From: Prevotella sp. | Lineage (GTDB): Bacteria > Bacteroidota > Bacteroidia > Bacteroidales > Bacteroidaceae | Length of the DNA stretch: 64,000 nt | Assembly: GCA_024681875.1 (NCBI GenBank) | Contig: JAILAA010000189.1 | Location: forward strand, 25,491-89,490 | Direction: 5' to 3' | In this document: in pieces, positions 22,914 through 32,160 of the stretch | How positions within the stretch are numbered: position 1 is the stretch's first letter | Layout: each line of letters opens with the position of its first letter | The notes under the pieces: model-generated | The model's input: only the letters and a program-made list of their open reading frames with translations | Database searches by the model: none | Told to the model about the DNA's origin: nothing | Position numbers and translations under genes: made by a program

Positions 22914-25338
22914 AAAGCCTAACATCTTCTTCAGGGCAATGAAAGCCTTGTGGCGTGCCGTAAGGAGCGTCCTCTCATGGTATGTACACCTGTATAAGGG
23001 AAGACCGTGGTACGTGAAGATCCTATCGGGCATCGTGTCGTTCATCCTCTTTGTCGTCCTTTATCTCGGTGCCGTCGACATCAACCTGTTCAACCTTTTC
23101 GGCATGTCGCCCAGCATGGATGCCATCAAGCGCACACGCCCGGCCCAAGCCAGCGAGATATACAGCGCCGACGGTGTTATGATTGGCAAGATATTCAACG
23201 AAAACCGTACGCCTGTAAAGTACGAGGAGGTCAATCCAGTGTTCTGGCAAGCCCTCATCGACACCGAGGACGAGCGTTTCTACCACCACTACGGTATCGA
23301 TGTGCCGGCTTTCTTTGCCGCCTTGAAGGACTATGTGCTGCACAACGATGCACGCGGTGCCTCGACACTGACGCAGCAACTGGCGAAGAATCTCTTCCGA
23401 GTACGCACACAATACTCTACAGGCTTGTTAGGCAAAATACCTGGTCTGCGTATCATTGTGATGAAGAGCAAGGAGTGGGTGACTGCACTTAAGCTGGAAT
23501 GGAACTTCACCAAGGAGGAAATTCTGACGATGTACGCTAACACTGTTGATTTCGGCTCCAACGCATACGGCATCAAGACCGCCTGCGCCACCTATTTCAA
23601 CACTACGCCCGCCGAGTTAAAGCCCGAACAGGCGGCAATGCTCGTGGGAATGTTGAAGGCCACAACCACCTACAACCCCCACCTGAATCCCGAGAACAGC
23701 ATACGCCGCCGCAACGTGGTCTTAGGAAACATGCTGAGAAAAGGCCACATCACCCAGCAGCAACATGACTCACTGACTGCACTTCCCTTGGTGCTCGACT
23801 ACGATGTAGAATCCATCTATGACGGGCAGGCGTCCTACTTCCGCGTCGCCTTGCAGGAACATGTGGAGAAATGGTGCAAGGCACACGGCATTGATCCCTA
23901 TGCTGACGGGCTGAAGATATACACCACGCTCGACATGCGTATGCAGAAATATGCCGAAGATGCCGCTCACGAGCACATGAAGAATCTTCAGGAGAGCTTC
24001 GACCAGCACTGGGCAGGCATGAACCCGTGGCAGGACAAGTACCACCGCGAGATACCTGGCTTCATTGAGAACATTGCACGCCGCTTGCCTGTCTACAAGC
24101 AGCTGGAGCAGGAATTCCCCGATGCTCCCGACTCTATCTGGAAGCGACTGAACACTCCCCACGAGGTGCAGCTGTTCAGTTACAACGGTCCAAAGACCGC
24201 CACGATGAGCACAATGGACTCTCTACGCTACATCACCCGCTTCATGCACTGTGGATTTGTAGCAATGGAGCCGCACACAGGACACGTAAAGGCCTGGGTG
24301 GGCGACATAGACTACGACACGTGGAAATATGACAAGGTGACGGCGCAACGTCAGCCAGGCTCAACCTTCAAACTGTTCGTCTACACTGAGGCGATGAATG
24401 CCGGCCTCACGCCCTGTAAGCCTTACGTTGACGCCAACTACCGTATCGGTGGCACATGGACGCCGCACAACGCTGGAGGTCAGGCATCAGGTGCCACGAT
24501 GACGCTGCGCTCGGCTTTTGCACGCAGCGTCAACACCATTGCAGCCCGGCTTGGCGAGGAGGTGGGCATCAGCAACGTGGCGCGCACAGCCCACAGAATG
24601 GGCATCAAGAGCCACCTGGAGGAGCTGCCCTCACTTGCCCTTGGTGCTAGCGACGTCAACTTGCTGGAGCTGGTCGACGCCTACTGTACCGTGGTCAACG
24701 ACGGCCGCGTGCACGAGCCCGTCTTCATCACACGTATTCTCGACCGCGACGGCAATGAGATTTTCCATGCCACAGACCAACAACACGAAGCCATCCCCTA
24801 CCGCAGCGCGTTTTTCATGCAGCAGATGCTGATGGGCGGCCTCAGTGGCACCAGCTGGAGTTTGCGACATTACGTCAACGAATTCCGCGACACCGACTTT
24901 GGCGGCAAGACGGGCACATCAAACAACCACAGCGACGCTTGGTTTATTGGCGTTAGTCCCCGACTTGTCTGCGGTGCCTGGGTAGGCGGCGAATACCGCG
25001 CCATCCACTTCCGAACCGGTCAGCTGGGCCAGGGCAGCCGTGCTGCACTCCCCCTCTGCGGACGTTTCCTGCAAGCCGTTCTAAGCGACGAGCAATTCAG
25101 TCACTACCACGCCAAGTTTGAGCCTTGCAAAGACCCCGCCATTCTGAGGAGCCAGTATGAGTGCGTCAGCGTCGTCAATCCACTGGATAGCCTCCTGCGT
25201 TTCCCCTTCAACAACTACAACTACGAAGAAACCCCCATATTGTTCCCCGAGGGAGGTCTGGACACTCCCGACTTTGAGCCGGCTGGCATTTCCACCGAAG
25301 CCATAGAAGGAGCACCGAGCAGCAATGAACAAGAATGA
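22903..25338 (+). CDS. Penicillin-binding protein 1A-type transglycosylase/transpeptidase
   Basis: A class A PBP of 811 residues that polymerises and crosslinks peptidoglycan. There is one N-terminal membrane anchor (residues about 40-65). The GT51 domain has EDERFYHHYGID with the catalytic Glu, and ARGASTLTQQLAKNLF. The transpeptidase domain has the SxxK motif in RQPGSTFKLFVY, the SxN motif in ARSVNTIAA and KTGTSNNHSDAWF. A C-terminal acidic tail extends into the periplasm. It overlaps miaA upstream by 11 bp and the helicase gene downstream by 14 bp. Confidence 0.95.
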   Translation: MDDKKPNIFFRAMKALWRAVRSVLSWYVHLYKGRPWYVKILSGIVSFILFVVLYLGAVDINLFNLFGMSPSMDAIKRTRPAQASEIYSADGVMIGKIFNENRTPVKYEEVNPVFWQALIDTEDERFYHHYGIDVPAFFAALKDYVLHNDARGASTLTQQLAKNLFRVRTQYSTGLLGKIPGLRIIVMKSKEWVTALKLEWNFTKEEILTMYANTVDFGSNAYGIKTACATYFNTTPAELKPEQAAMLVGMLKATTTYNPHLNPENSIRRRNVVLGNMLRKGHITQQQHDSLTALPLVLDYDVESIYDGQASYFRVALQEHVEKWCKAHGIDPYADGLKIYTTLDMRMQKYAEDAAHEHMKNLQESFDQHWAGMNPWQDKYHREIPGFIENIARRLPVYKQLEQEFPDAPDSIWKRLNTPHEVQLFSYNGPKTATMSTMDSLRYITRFMHCGFVAMEPHTGHVKAWVGDIDYDTWKYDKVTAQRQPGSTFKLFVYTEAMNAGLTPCKPYVDANYRIGGTWTPHNAGGQASGATMTLRSAFARSVNTIAARLGEEVGISNVARTAHRMGIKSHLEELPSLALGASDVNLLELVDAYCTVVNDGRVHEPVFITRILDRDGNEIFHATDQQHEAIPYRSAFFMQQMLMGGLSGTSWSLRHYVNEFRDTDFGGKTGTSNNHSDAWFIGVSPRLVCGAWVGGEYRAIHFRTGQLGQGSRAALPLCGRFLQAVLSDEQFSHYHAKFEPCKDPAILRSQYECVSVVNPLDSLLRFPFNNYNYEETPILFPEGGLDTPDFEPAGISTEAIEGAPSSNEQE

Positions 25339-27052
25339 CATAGACGAGCTGGATCTCGACAACAAGGAGTGGCAGGACGCTCTGCAAATTGTCGATTTCA
25401 CCCGCCGCTCGCTCTTTCTTACAGGAAAAGCCGGCACGGGAAAGAGCACCTTCTTGCGCTATGTAGTCAGCCATACGAAGAAGAAGACGGTGGTGCTGGC
25501 TCCGACAGGCATTGCCGCCATCAACGCCGGAGGGCAGACGCTGCACAGTTTCTTCAAGCTGCCTTTCCACCCCCTGCTGCCTAACGACACACGCTTTGAC
25601 CGCCGACACATCAAAGAGACCCTGAAATACACCGGCGCACAGCGCAAACTGCTGCGCGAACTGGAGCTCATTATCATCGACGAGATTTCAATGGTAAGGG
25701 CCGACATCATCGACTTTATTGACCACGTGCTACGCATCTACACCCGCAGCTACGAGCCATTCGGCGGGAAACAGTTGCTGCTCGTAGGTGATATCTTCCA
25801 GCTGGAGCCAGTGCTGAAAGAGGACGACCGCCAACTCCTACGCCCCTTCTACCAGAGTGCTTATTTCTTTAATGCGAAGGTATGGCAGCAGATGCAGCTT
25901 GTATCCATCGAGCTTCGTAAGGTCTACAGGCAGCGCGACGACCATTTCGTCGCTCTTCTCGACCGTATACGCGAGAACATGGCCACCAACGGCGACCTGC
26001 AGGCACTAAACGCAAGGGCACATGCCGAAGAGAACTTTCAGGAAGGGCTCTGCATCACCCTTGCCACCCGTCGCGACACAGTGGATTATATCAACGAGCA
26101 GCGGCTTGGTGAGTTAGAAGGACAGCCCACGCTTTTCCGAGGAAAGGTAACAGGAGAATTCCCAGAGTCATCCTTCCCTACGCCTATGGACCTGATGGTA
26201 AAGCCGGGCGCACAGATCATCTTCATCAAGAACGACAAGGAAAGGCGGTGGGTAAACGGCACACTTGGCACGATTACGGAAATAGACGAGGAGGAAGGCA
26301 TCATCACCGTACAGACAGAAGACGGCCTCGACTACGCTGTAGAATGTGAGGTATGGGAGAATATGCGCTACACCTTCAACGAGAAAGAGCAGAAGATTGA
26401 GGAAGAGCTACTCGGCACCTTCACACAGTTTCCCTTGCGCCTTGCATGGGCTATCACCGTGCACAAAAGCCAAGGCTTGACATTCAGTCAGGTGCGCATC
26501 GACTTCACCGGCGGCGCCTTTGCAGGTGGTCAGACATACGTGGCTCTGTCGCGCTGCACGTCATTACAGGGCATCACCCTCGTAGCCCCCATCCGCCAGC
26601 AGGACATCTTCGTGCGTGCAGAGGTGGTGCAGTTTGCACGGCGCTATAACGACGCAAAGCTCATCAGTCAGGCCATGCAGGAAGGCAAGGCTGACCGCCA
26701 GTACCGCGATGCCATCCACGCCTTCGACAAAGGCGACTTTCAAGCATTTCTCGACAATTTCTTCCTCGCCATACACTCGCGCTACGATATCGAGAAGCCC
26801 TTGGCGCGCCGCTATATCCGGCGGAAGCTGCAAATCATCAACAGTCTGCGTGACGAGGTAGCCACGCTGAAACAGCAACAGAAAGAGACCGACAAGAAGC
26901 TACGCCGCCTATCTGCCGAATACACCCTGATGGGCAAAGAGTGCGAGCGCGAACACATGACCGACGCTGCCATCCGCAATTACGAAAAAGCACTCGAAGT
27001 ATACCCGCAGGCCAACGACGCCCGCCGTCGGCTGAAAAAACTGCAAAAGTAA
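25325..27052 (+). CDS. PIF1/Dda-like superfamily 1 DNA helicase
   Basis: A 575-residue helicase. Walker A is in FLTGKAGTGKSTFL and motif Ia in APTGIAAINAGGQTLHSFF. Walker B is IIIDEISMVRADIIDFID, followed by GDIFQLEPV. The C-terminal motifs include VHKSQGLTFSQV and YVALSRCTSLQG. The last 100 residues are a coiled coil ending in a TPR-like helix pair. It probably unwinds DNA 5' to 3' in replication or repair. It overlaps the PBP gene by 14 bp and ends the lpxA operon. Confidence 0.9.
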   Translation: MNKNDIDELDLDNKEWQDALQIVDFTRRSLFLTGKAGTGKSTFLRYVVSHTKKKTVVLAPTGIAAINAGGQTLHSFFKLPFHPLLPNDTRFDRRHIKETLKYTGAQRKLLRELELIIIDEISMVRADIIDFIDHVLRIYTRSYEPFGGKQLLLVGDIFQLEPVLKEDDRQLLRPFYQSAYFFNAKVWQQMQLVSIELRKVYRQRDDHFVALLDRIRENMATNGDLQALNARAHAEENFQEGLCITLATRRDTVDYINEQRLGELEGQPTLFRGKVTGEFPESSFPTPMDLMVKPGAQIIFIKNDKERRWVNGTLGTITEIDEEEGIITVQTEDGLDYAVECEVWENMRYTFNEKEQKIEEELLGTFTQFPLRLAWAITVHKSQGLTFSQVRIDFTGGAFAGGQTYVALSRCTSLQGITLVAPIRQQDIFVRAEVVQFARRYNDAKLISQAMQEGKADRQYRDAIHAFDKGDFQAFLDNFFLAIHSRYDIEKPLARRYIRRKLQIINSLRDEVATLKQQQKETDKKLRRLSAEYTLMGKECEREHMTDAAIRNYEKALEVYPQANDARRRLKKLQK

Positions 27053-27143
27053 TCGATTGCAGACCTCTTTAACGCTTTTTTAGCATATATCAAAAAATTG
27101 TGTTCCCACACAAGCTTTTTTTGAAAAAAAAGTTTAAGAAAAG

Positions 27144-27175
27144 TTTGTTACATTGAAAAACTTTGCTTAACTTTG
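27144..27175 (+). promoter_or_regulatory. Promoter of the putative small RNA
   Basis: TTTG at 27144-27147 and TAACTTTG at 27168-27175, spaced by 20 bp, which is one of the best matches to the Bacteroidetes consensus in the window. No ORF follows for about 300 bases. Confidence 0.7.
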
Positions 27176-27181
27176 CATCGT

Positions 27182-27270
27182 TATCCTGAAAACAATCTTT
27201 TTACCTTAAAAGAACTAATACCTATTGAAGATAAAGCGGTCGGCTGTGAAGTCCACCGCTTTTGTCATTT
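27182..27270 (+). ncRNA. Candidate small RNA
   Basis: A transcript from the promoter at 27168-27175 would start near 27182 and end at a hairpin with an 8-bp stem (AAAGCGGT at 27233-27240 with ACCGCTTT at 27255-27262) followed by TTGTCATTTTTTG. It would be about 85 bases long and encodes no plausible peptide. No known RNA family was recognised by eye. It could also be an attenuated leader for the amidohydrolase operon. Confidence 0.5.
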
Positions 27271-27319
27271 TTTGCACTCAAACGTCAAGCGTACAATAGA
27301 CGCCCGGACGAATATATAG

Positions 27320-27403
27320 CTAACTCACGAAAATATCTGGCTTACTTACGGAATTATCTGGCTTACTTACGAAATTATCTGGCTTACTTACGAAATTATC
27401 TGA
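27320..27403. repeat. 21-bp tandem repeat, family B, array
   Basis: Four units of 21 bp whose first 20 bases are close to CTTACTTACGAAATTATCTG; the first unit is degenerate. Units start at 27320, 27341, 27362 and 27383. One unit of the same sequence (rotated) also occurs at 63561-63580. Confidence 0.92.
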
Positions 27404-27457
27404 CGTTAGAAAATAATATTTAAGCTGCTTTTCTTTTGCCATTTAGAGAATAATGTG

Positions 27458-27465
27458 TATCTTTG
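27458..27465 (+). promoter_or_regulatory. Amidohydrolase operon promoter -7 box
   Basis: TATCTTTG followed by CCACG, 27 bp before the ATG at 27493. The TTG inside this box is in frame with the gene but must be upstream of the transcription start, so it is not the start codon. Confidence 0.8.
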
Positions 27466-27492
27466 CCACGAATAAGTGTTAAAGGAAACATT

Positions 27493-28443
27493 ATGACGAC
27501 TATCATCGACGCACACTCACACCTGTGGATGAAACAGGACACACGGGTGGACGGCAAGCGCATATTGACGTTGAAAGACGGACGCAGCATCTTCCTTGAC
27601 GAAGAGGTGCAAATGCTGCCGCCATTTATGATTGACGGAGTGAACTCTGCCGAAGTGTTCCTGTCGAACATGAACTACGCTCAAGTGGGGGGCGCCGTGG
27701 TGGTGCAGGAGATTATCGACGGCAACCAGAACGAATACCTCACAAAGGTGCAGCAGACGTATCCAGACCGTTTCTTCTGCATGGGCATGACGGAATTCCG
27801 CTATGGCAATGACTTCCTGAAAGGGGCACAGGCTGTAGTGAACAGTCCGCTGAAAGGTCTGGCCATTCCCGGTCACAGGCTGCTTAGCGTGCCCACATCA
27901 CCCAAGGAAGACCATTTCGAAACGCTGCACCTAAACGCTCCGCGCATGATGGAGCTGTTCAAGCTGCTGGAAACTAACGACATGGTGCTTTCGATGTGCC
28001 TGGGCGACAATGCGCAGCAGATAGCCGAGATGGGCGAGGTCATTCAAGAATGTCCCAAGCTACGCATAGCCATCGGTCACTTCGGCATGGTGACGACGCC
28101 AAGCTTCGAACAGCAGGTAAAGCTGGCCTTGCTGGGTGATAACGTGATGGTGGAGAGCGGCGGCATTACCTGGCTCTATAACAGCGAGTTCTACCCCTAC
28201 CCCACTGCTGTGCACAGCATTCTGCAGGCCGCCGACTGGGTAGGCTGGGACAGGCTGATGTGGGGAAGCGACTATCCACGCACCATCACCGCCATTACCT
28301 ATCGCATGTCGTATGACTTTGTGAGCAAGAGCCATGAACTGAGCGACGAACAGAAGGCCATGTTCCTTGGTGAGAATGCGAAGCGATTCTATGGTTTCAA
28401 TGAGCTGCCTGAACTTCCCTACGTAAAAAACATGTCTGAATAG
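27493..28443 (+). CDS. Amidohydrolase-family metal-dependent hydrolase, possible sugar lactonase
   Basis: A 316-residue TIM-barrel amidohydrolase (amidohydrolase 2 family), with the N-terminal metal motif IDAHSHLW, a central IAIGHFGM and the C-terminal MWGSDYPRTI that supplies the active-site Asp. The family includes L-fucono-1,5-lactonase. Followed by a fucose-type permease and a zinc dehydrogenase, it may open a sugar lactone made by that dehydrogenase (inference from context). The start at 27493 is chosen because the longer in-frame TTG lies inside the promoter. Confidence 0.8.
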   Translation: MTTIIDAHSHLWMKQDTRVDGKRILTLKDGRSIFLDEEVQMLPPFMIDGVNSAEVFLSNMNYAQVGGAVVVQEIIDGNQNEYLTKVQQTYPDRFFCMGMTEFRYGNDFLKGAQAVVNSPLKGLAIPGHRLLSVPTSPKEDHFETLHLNAPRMMELFKLLETNDMVLSMCLGDNAQQIAEMGEVIQECPKLRIAIGHFGMVTTPSFEQQVKLALLGDNVMVESGGITWLYNSEFYPYPTAVHSILQAADWVGWDRLMWGSDYPRTITAITYRMSYDFVSKSHELSDEQKAMFLGENAKRFYGFNELPELPYVKNMSE

Positions 28444-28470
28444 AAACAATAATACCAATAACAGATTACC

Positions 28471-29769
28471 ATGAAAGAGCAATTGATTGACAAGAGGTGG
28501 CTGCTGCCATTCGTCCTTGTAACCTTATGCTTTGCCCTGTGGGGCTTTGCCAATGACATTACGAATCCTATGGTGAAAGCCTTTTCAAAGATATTCCGCA
28601 TGAGCGTCACCGAGGGCGCCTTGGTACAGGTGGCCTTCTACGGTGGCTATTTCTGCATGGCCTTCCCTGCTGCCATCTTCATCAGGAAATTCTCCTACAA
28701 GTCTGGCGTTCTCATGGGCCTCGGTCTCTATGCAACAGGCGCCCTGCTGTTCTTCCCCGCCAAGGCTGTAGGCGTCTATGGATGCTTCCTCATCGCCTAC
28801 TTCATCATGACGTGCGGTCTGTCGTTCTTAGAGACAAGCTGCAACCCCTACATACTGACCATGGGCGACGAAAAGACTGCGACGCGACGCCTGAACATGG
28901 CGCAATGCTTCAACCCCTGTGGCTCCATCATCGGCATGTTTGTGGCCATGAACTTCATACAAGCCCGCTTGAACCCCATGAGCAGCGACGAAAGGGCCAT
29001 GCTGAACGATACCGAGTTTGAGGCAATGAAGAATCAGGATCTCAGCGTGCTCATCTCGCCATACCTGATTATCGGACTGGTCATCGTGGCCATGTTCCTC
29101 GTCATTTTCTTCACAAAGATGCCCAAGAACGGCGACCAAAGCAAGGACATCCACTTCCTGCCCACGTTGAAGCGTATTTTCTCGCTGAAGTATTACCGCG
29201 AGGGAGTCATAGCACAGTTCTTCTATGTGGGCGCACAGATTATGTGCTGGACCTTCATCATTCAGTATGGCACGCGCGTGTTCATGGCCGAGGGCATGGG
29301 CGAGCAGGATGCCGAGGTGCTGTCACAGCAGTTCAATATCTACGCCATGATTTTCTTCATTTGCTCGCGCTTCATTGCCACCTATTTGATGAAATGGCTG
29401 AAGCCTGCCAAACTATTGGCCATCTTCGGCGTCATGGCCATGGTGTTTACGCTGGGCGTCATCTTTTTCCAAAACCGCATAGGTGTCTATTGTCTGGTAT
29501 GCATCAGCGGTTGCATGTCGCTGATGTTCCCCACCATCTACGGCATAGCCCTCGACGGACTGGGCGACGACGCAAAGTTTGGCGCTGCCGGTCTTATCAT
29601 GGCCATCCTCGGCGGCTCAGTGCTTCCGCCGCTGCAGGCTGCCATCATCGACCAAGGAACGGTGTTCGGCAACTTCCCCGCCACTAACCTGTCGTTTGTC
29701 CTGCCCTTTGTGTGCTTCGTTGTGGTCACCCTCTACGGCTACAGGATGCACCATAGCCGAGGGCTGTAA
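28471..29769 (+). CDS. FucP-type sugar:proton symporter
   Basis: A major facilitator superfamily protein of 432 residues with about 12 membrane segments. It has the features of the L-fucose permease family: LCFALWGFANDITNPMVKAF in the first segment, QVAFYGGYFCMAFPAAIFIRK and FLETSCNPYILTMG. It likely imports L-fucose or a related sugar with protons across the inner membrane. It is 27 bp after the amidohydrolase gene and 31 bp before the dehydrogenase gene, in one operon. Confidence 0.85.
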   Translation: MKEQLIDKRWLLPFVLVTLCFALWGFANDITNPMVKAFSKIFRMSVTEGALVQVAFYGGYFCMAFPAAIFIRKFSYKSGVLMGLGLYATGALLFFPAKAVGVYGCFLIAYFIMTCGLSFLETSCNPYILTMGDEKTATRRLNMAQCFNPCGSIIGMFVAMNFIQARLNPMSSDERAMLNDTEFEAMKNQDLSVLISPYLIIGLVIVAMFLVIFFTKMPKNGDQSKDIHFLPTLKRIFSLKYYREGVIAQFFYVGAQIMCWTFIIQYGTRVFMAEGMGEQDAEVLSQQFNIYAMIFFICSRFIATYLMKWLKPAKLLAIFGVMAMVFTLGVIFFQNRIGVYCLVCISGCMSLMFPTIYGIALDGLGDDAKFGAAGLIMAILGGSVLPPLQAAIIDQGTVFGNFPATNLSFVLPFVCFVVVTLYGYRMHHSRGL

Positions 29770-29800
29770 ACAGTTCATAAAGTATATACGAAAAGATAAA

Positions 29801-30820
29801 ATGAAAGCAATCCAAATCACTCACAGCCAAGAGCTGAACATCATCGAGATGGAAAAGCCACAGACACCTGGCTTTGGCGAGGTGCTGCTGCGTCTGCGTT
29901 ACGTAGGTTTCTGCGGTTCCGACATCAACACATTCATGGGCCGCAACGGCATGGCCCTCAATCCCGTCATCCCCGGCCACGAGGTGGGCGCCACCATCGA
30001 GGCTGTTGGAGAAGGAGTACCCGAGGAACTGAAGAAAGGTTTAGTTGTCACCGTCAATCCCTACACCAATTGCGGCAAGTGTGCATCGTGCCGTAATAAC
30101 CGCGTCAATGCCTGCGAGCACAACGAGACGCTGGGCGTACAGCGCAATGGCGCGATGCGCGAGTTCATCGTCCTTCCCTGGCAGAAAATCATTCCCGCAG
30201 GCAACATCACCCCTCGTGACTGCGCCCTTATTGAGCCGATGAGCGTAGGCTTCCACGCTGTGAACCGTGCGCAAGTGACCGATAGCGACGTAGTGATGGT
30301 CATCGGCTGCGGCATGGTGGGTATGGGTGCCATCGTGCGTGCTGCACTACGAGGTGCCACAGTCATCGCTGCCGACATTGACGACGAGAAGTTGGCTCTT
30401 GCCAAAAAGATGGGTGCCACCTTTGCAGTCAACACCCTGCAAGGTGACGTACACCAGCAACTCTCTGACATCACTGGCGGTTTTGGGCCTGACGTGGTTG
30501 TCGAGGCTGTTGGCAGCATACCCACCTATCAGATGGCTGTCAACGAAGTGGCGTTTACAGGACGCGTGGCCTGCATCGGCTATGCCAAGAGCGAGGTATC
30601 GCTGCAGACGAAGTTCTTCGTGCAGAAAGAGCTTGACATCCGTGGCTCGCGTAACGCCATGCCTGAGGATTTCCGCGCTGTTATCCGCTATATGGAGCGC
30701 GGCAATTGTCCCACCGACGAGCTCATCACCCGTGTGGTGAAACCTGAGGAAGCCTTGGAAACGATGCGCTGGTGGAGTCAGAATCCCGGCAAGGTGTTCC
30801 GCATTCTTGTGGAGTTCTGA
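29801..30820 (+). CDS. Zinc-dependent medium-chain alcohol/polyol dehydrogenase
   Basis: A 339-residue MDR-family dehydrogenase. The catalytic zinc motif is GFCGSD with GHE. The structural zinc site has four Cys in CGKCASCRNNRVNAC. The Rossmann domain begins near MVIGCGMVGMGAIV. It is probably NAD(P)-dependent and acts on a sugar or sugar alcohol, given the permease and lactonase-like genes before it; the substrate is not certain. The ATG at 29801 follows the permease stop by 31 bp, and longer in-frame extensions overlap the permease and are rejected. Confidence 0.85.
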   Translation: MKAIQITHSQELNIIEMEKPQTPGFGEVLLRLRYVGFCGSDINTFMGRNGMALNPVIPGHEVGATIEAVGEGVPEELKKGLVVTVNPYTNCGKCASCRNNRVNACEHNETLGVQRNGAMREFIVLPWQKIIPAGNITPRDCALIEPMSVGFHAVNRAQVTDSDVVMVIGCGMVGMGAIVRAALRGATVIAADIDDEKLALAKKMGATFAVNTLQGDVHQQLSDITGGFGPDVVVEAVGSIPTYQMAVNEVAFTGRVACIGYAKSEVSLQTKFFVQKELDIRGSRNAMPEDFRAVIRYMERGNCPTDELITRVVKPEEALETMRWWSQNPGKVFRILVEF

Positions 30821-30834
30821 ATCAGGTAAGGGAA

Positions 30835-32145
30835 TTACAGGAATGGCTGGAGCAAATGGGCAAGCCAGCCACGGAAACGCTGCCAAGGTGTTCGGAACTG
30901 TCGCCATGTCTCAGGCGTCAGGTAGACACTCTCCTGCTTATCACGGTCGAACATGTGGTCAAGCTCCTGCGTAGTACAGCTGTCAATAATGACGGCATTT
31001 TCCTCATAATCAAAACGAAGAGAGCGTGAGTCAAGGTTAGTGCTGCCCACCGTGCAGAAGCGCCCGTCGACCATCATAATCTTCGAATGATGGAAACCGG
31101 GCTGATAAAGCCACACGTGAGCACCGTGCTTCATCATGCGATGCATATAGAAGAAAGCGCAGTCTGGTGTCAAAGGGATATCGCTCTTGGCCGAAATCAT
31201 CAGTTCCACCTTCACGCCTCGTCTGAGTGCACGCTTGAGTGCTTTCGTCACCGAAGGCGTCAGTGTGAAATAAGGGTTAATGATGCGTATGGAGTCCTGT
31301 GCATCGTCAATAGCATTGACGTAGAAGAAGCGCATGACATCATTAGTTGTGTGTGGCTCTCGGTTGGCAATGCCCACCAGCTTGCGGCCAGCCGTAATGG
31401 TTGTGTCAGGCTTCAGCCCGTTCAAGAGCACGCTGTCAGCGGCACGGAAGTATTTCGGGTCTGTCAGCTCTTCGCCTGTCACCTTTTTCCATGTGCTAAC
31501 AAAAATACGCTGCAAGTCTTCGACAGCGCCACCCTCAATGCGGCAGTGCATATCACGCCAGGCCCCCACCTGTTCGGTTCCCTTGATGTAATAGTCAGCC
31601 ACGTTCATGCCGCCTGTGTAAGCGACATTGCCATCAATTACCACAATCTTACGGTGGTCGCGAGGCCAGATGTGGTTAACCCAAGGGAAACGGATGGGGT
31701 CGAACTCGTAGATATCAACGCTGTCGGCTCGCAAGTCTTCTACATGGTGCTTCTTCAGTGGCTGGTTGTTAGAGTCGTTGCCAAAGCCGTCGAACAGTGC
31801 ACGCACCTCTACCCCCTGACGCCTTTTTTCACGCAGGATGTCGAATAGTAGCGAGGCGATGCTGTCGTTACGGAAATTGAAATACTCCAGGTGGACACTC
31901 TGTTTCGCTTGCCGGATGGCCTCAAACATATCATCGAACTTCTCCTGTCCTGACATCAGCAGGGTCACGCTGTTGTCGGCAGTAAAGCGAATGCCATAAT
32001 CCTCCAGTTGGTGGAGGATGAGGCTGTCGGAAGAGAGTTGAGAATTGTCAACCGAGGTTTGAGATTTGAGATTAAGGGCAGCACCTACAAACAGTAAGGC
32101 AATCAGTAAGGAACGTAATGCAGAATCAGTTCTCATCATCCTCAT
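30835..32145 (-). CDS. Cardiolipin synthase-like phospholipase D protein
   Basis: A 436-residue protein with two HKD motifs: DHRKIVVIDGNVAYTGGMN near residue 165 and HHSKIMMVDGRFCTVGSTN near residue 352. These are the hallmarks of the PLD superfamily and of bacterial cardiolipin synthases, which join two phosphatidylglycerols. It has one N-terminal signal or anchor helix instead of the two membrane segments of classical ClsA, so it may be periplasmic. It lies 15 bp after the regulator gene, in the kdsA operon. Confidence 0.85.
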   Translation of the reverse strand: MRMMRTDSALRSLLIALLFVGAALNLKSQTSVDNSQLSSDSLILHQLEDYGIRFTADNSVTLLMSGQEKFDDMFEAIRQAKQSVHLEYFNFRNDSIASLLFDILREKRRQGVEVRALFDGFGNDSNNQPLKKHHVEDLRADSVDIYEFDPIRFPWVNHIWPRDHRKIVVIDGNVAYTGGMNVADYYIKGTEQVGAWRDMHCRIEGGAVEDLQRIFVSTWKKVTGEELTDPKYFRAADSVLLNGLKPDTTITAGRKLVGIANREPHTTNDVMRFFYVNAIDDAQDSIRIINPYFTLTPSVTKALKRALRRGVKVELMISAKSDIPLTPDCAFFYMHRMMKHGAHVWLYQPGFHHSKIMMVDGRFCTVGSTNLDSRSLRFDYEENAVIIDSCTTQELDHMFDRDKQESVYLTPETWRQFRTPWQRFRGWLAHLLQPFL

Positions 32146-32160
32146 TTCTCAATTCTCAAA

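Larger units (their letters stand above)
27053..27492. other. Spacer with small-RNA candidate and 21-bp repeats
   Basis: About 440 bases without a protein gene. It contains, in order, a strong -33/-7 promoter (27144-27175), a short putative transcript ending in a hairpin (27182-27270), a four-unit 21-bp repeat array (27320-27403) and the promoter of the amidohydrolase gene (27458-27465). Confidence 0.8.

Noticed and set aside
29579..29800. Longer N-terminus for the zinc dehydrogenase
   Set aside because: It overlaps the 3' end of the permease gene and adds no dehydrogenase sequence; the ATG at 29801 begins the family N-terminus.
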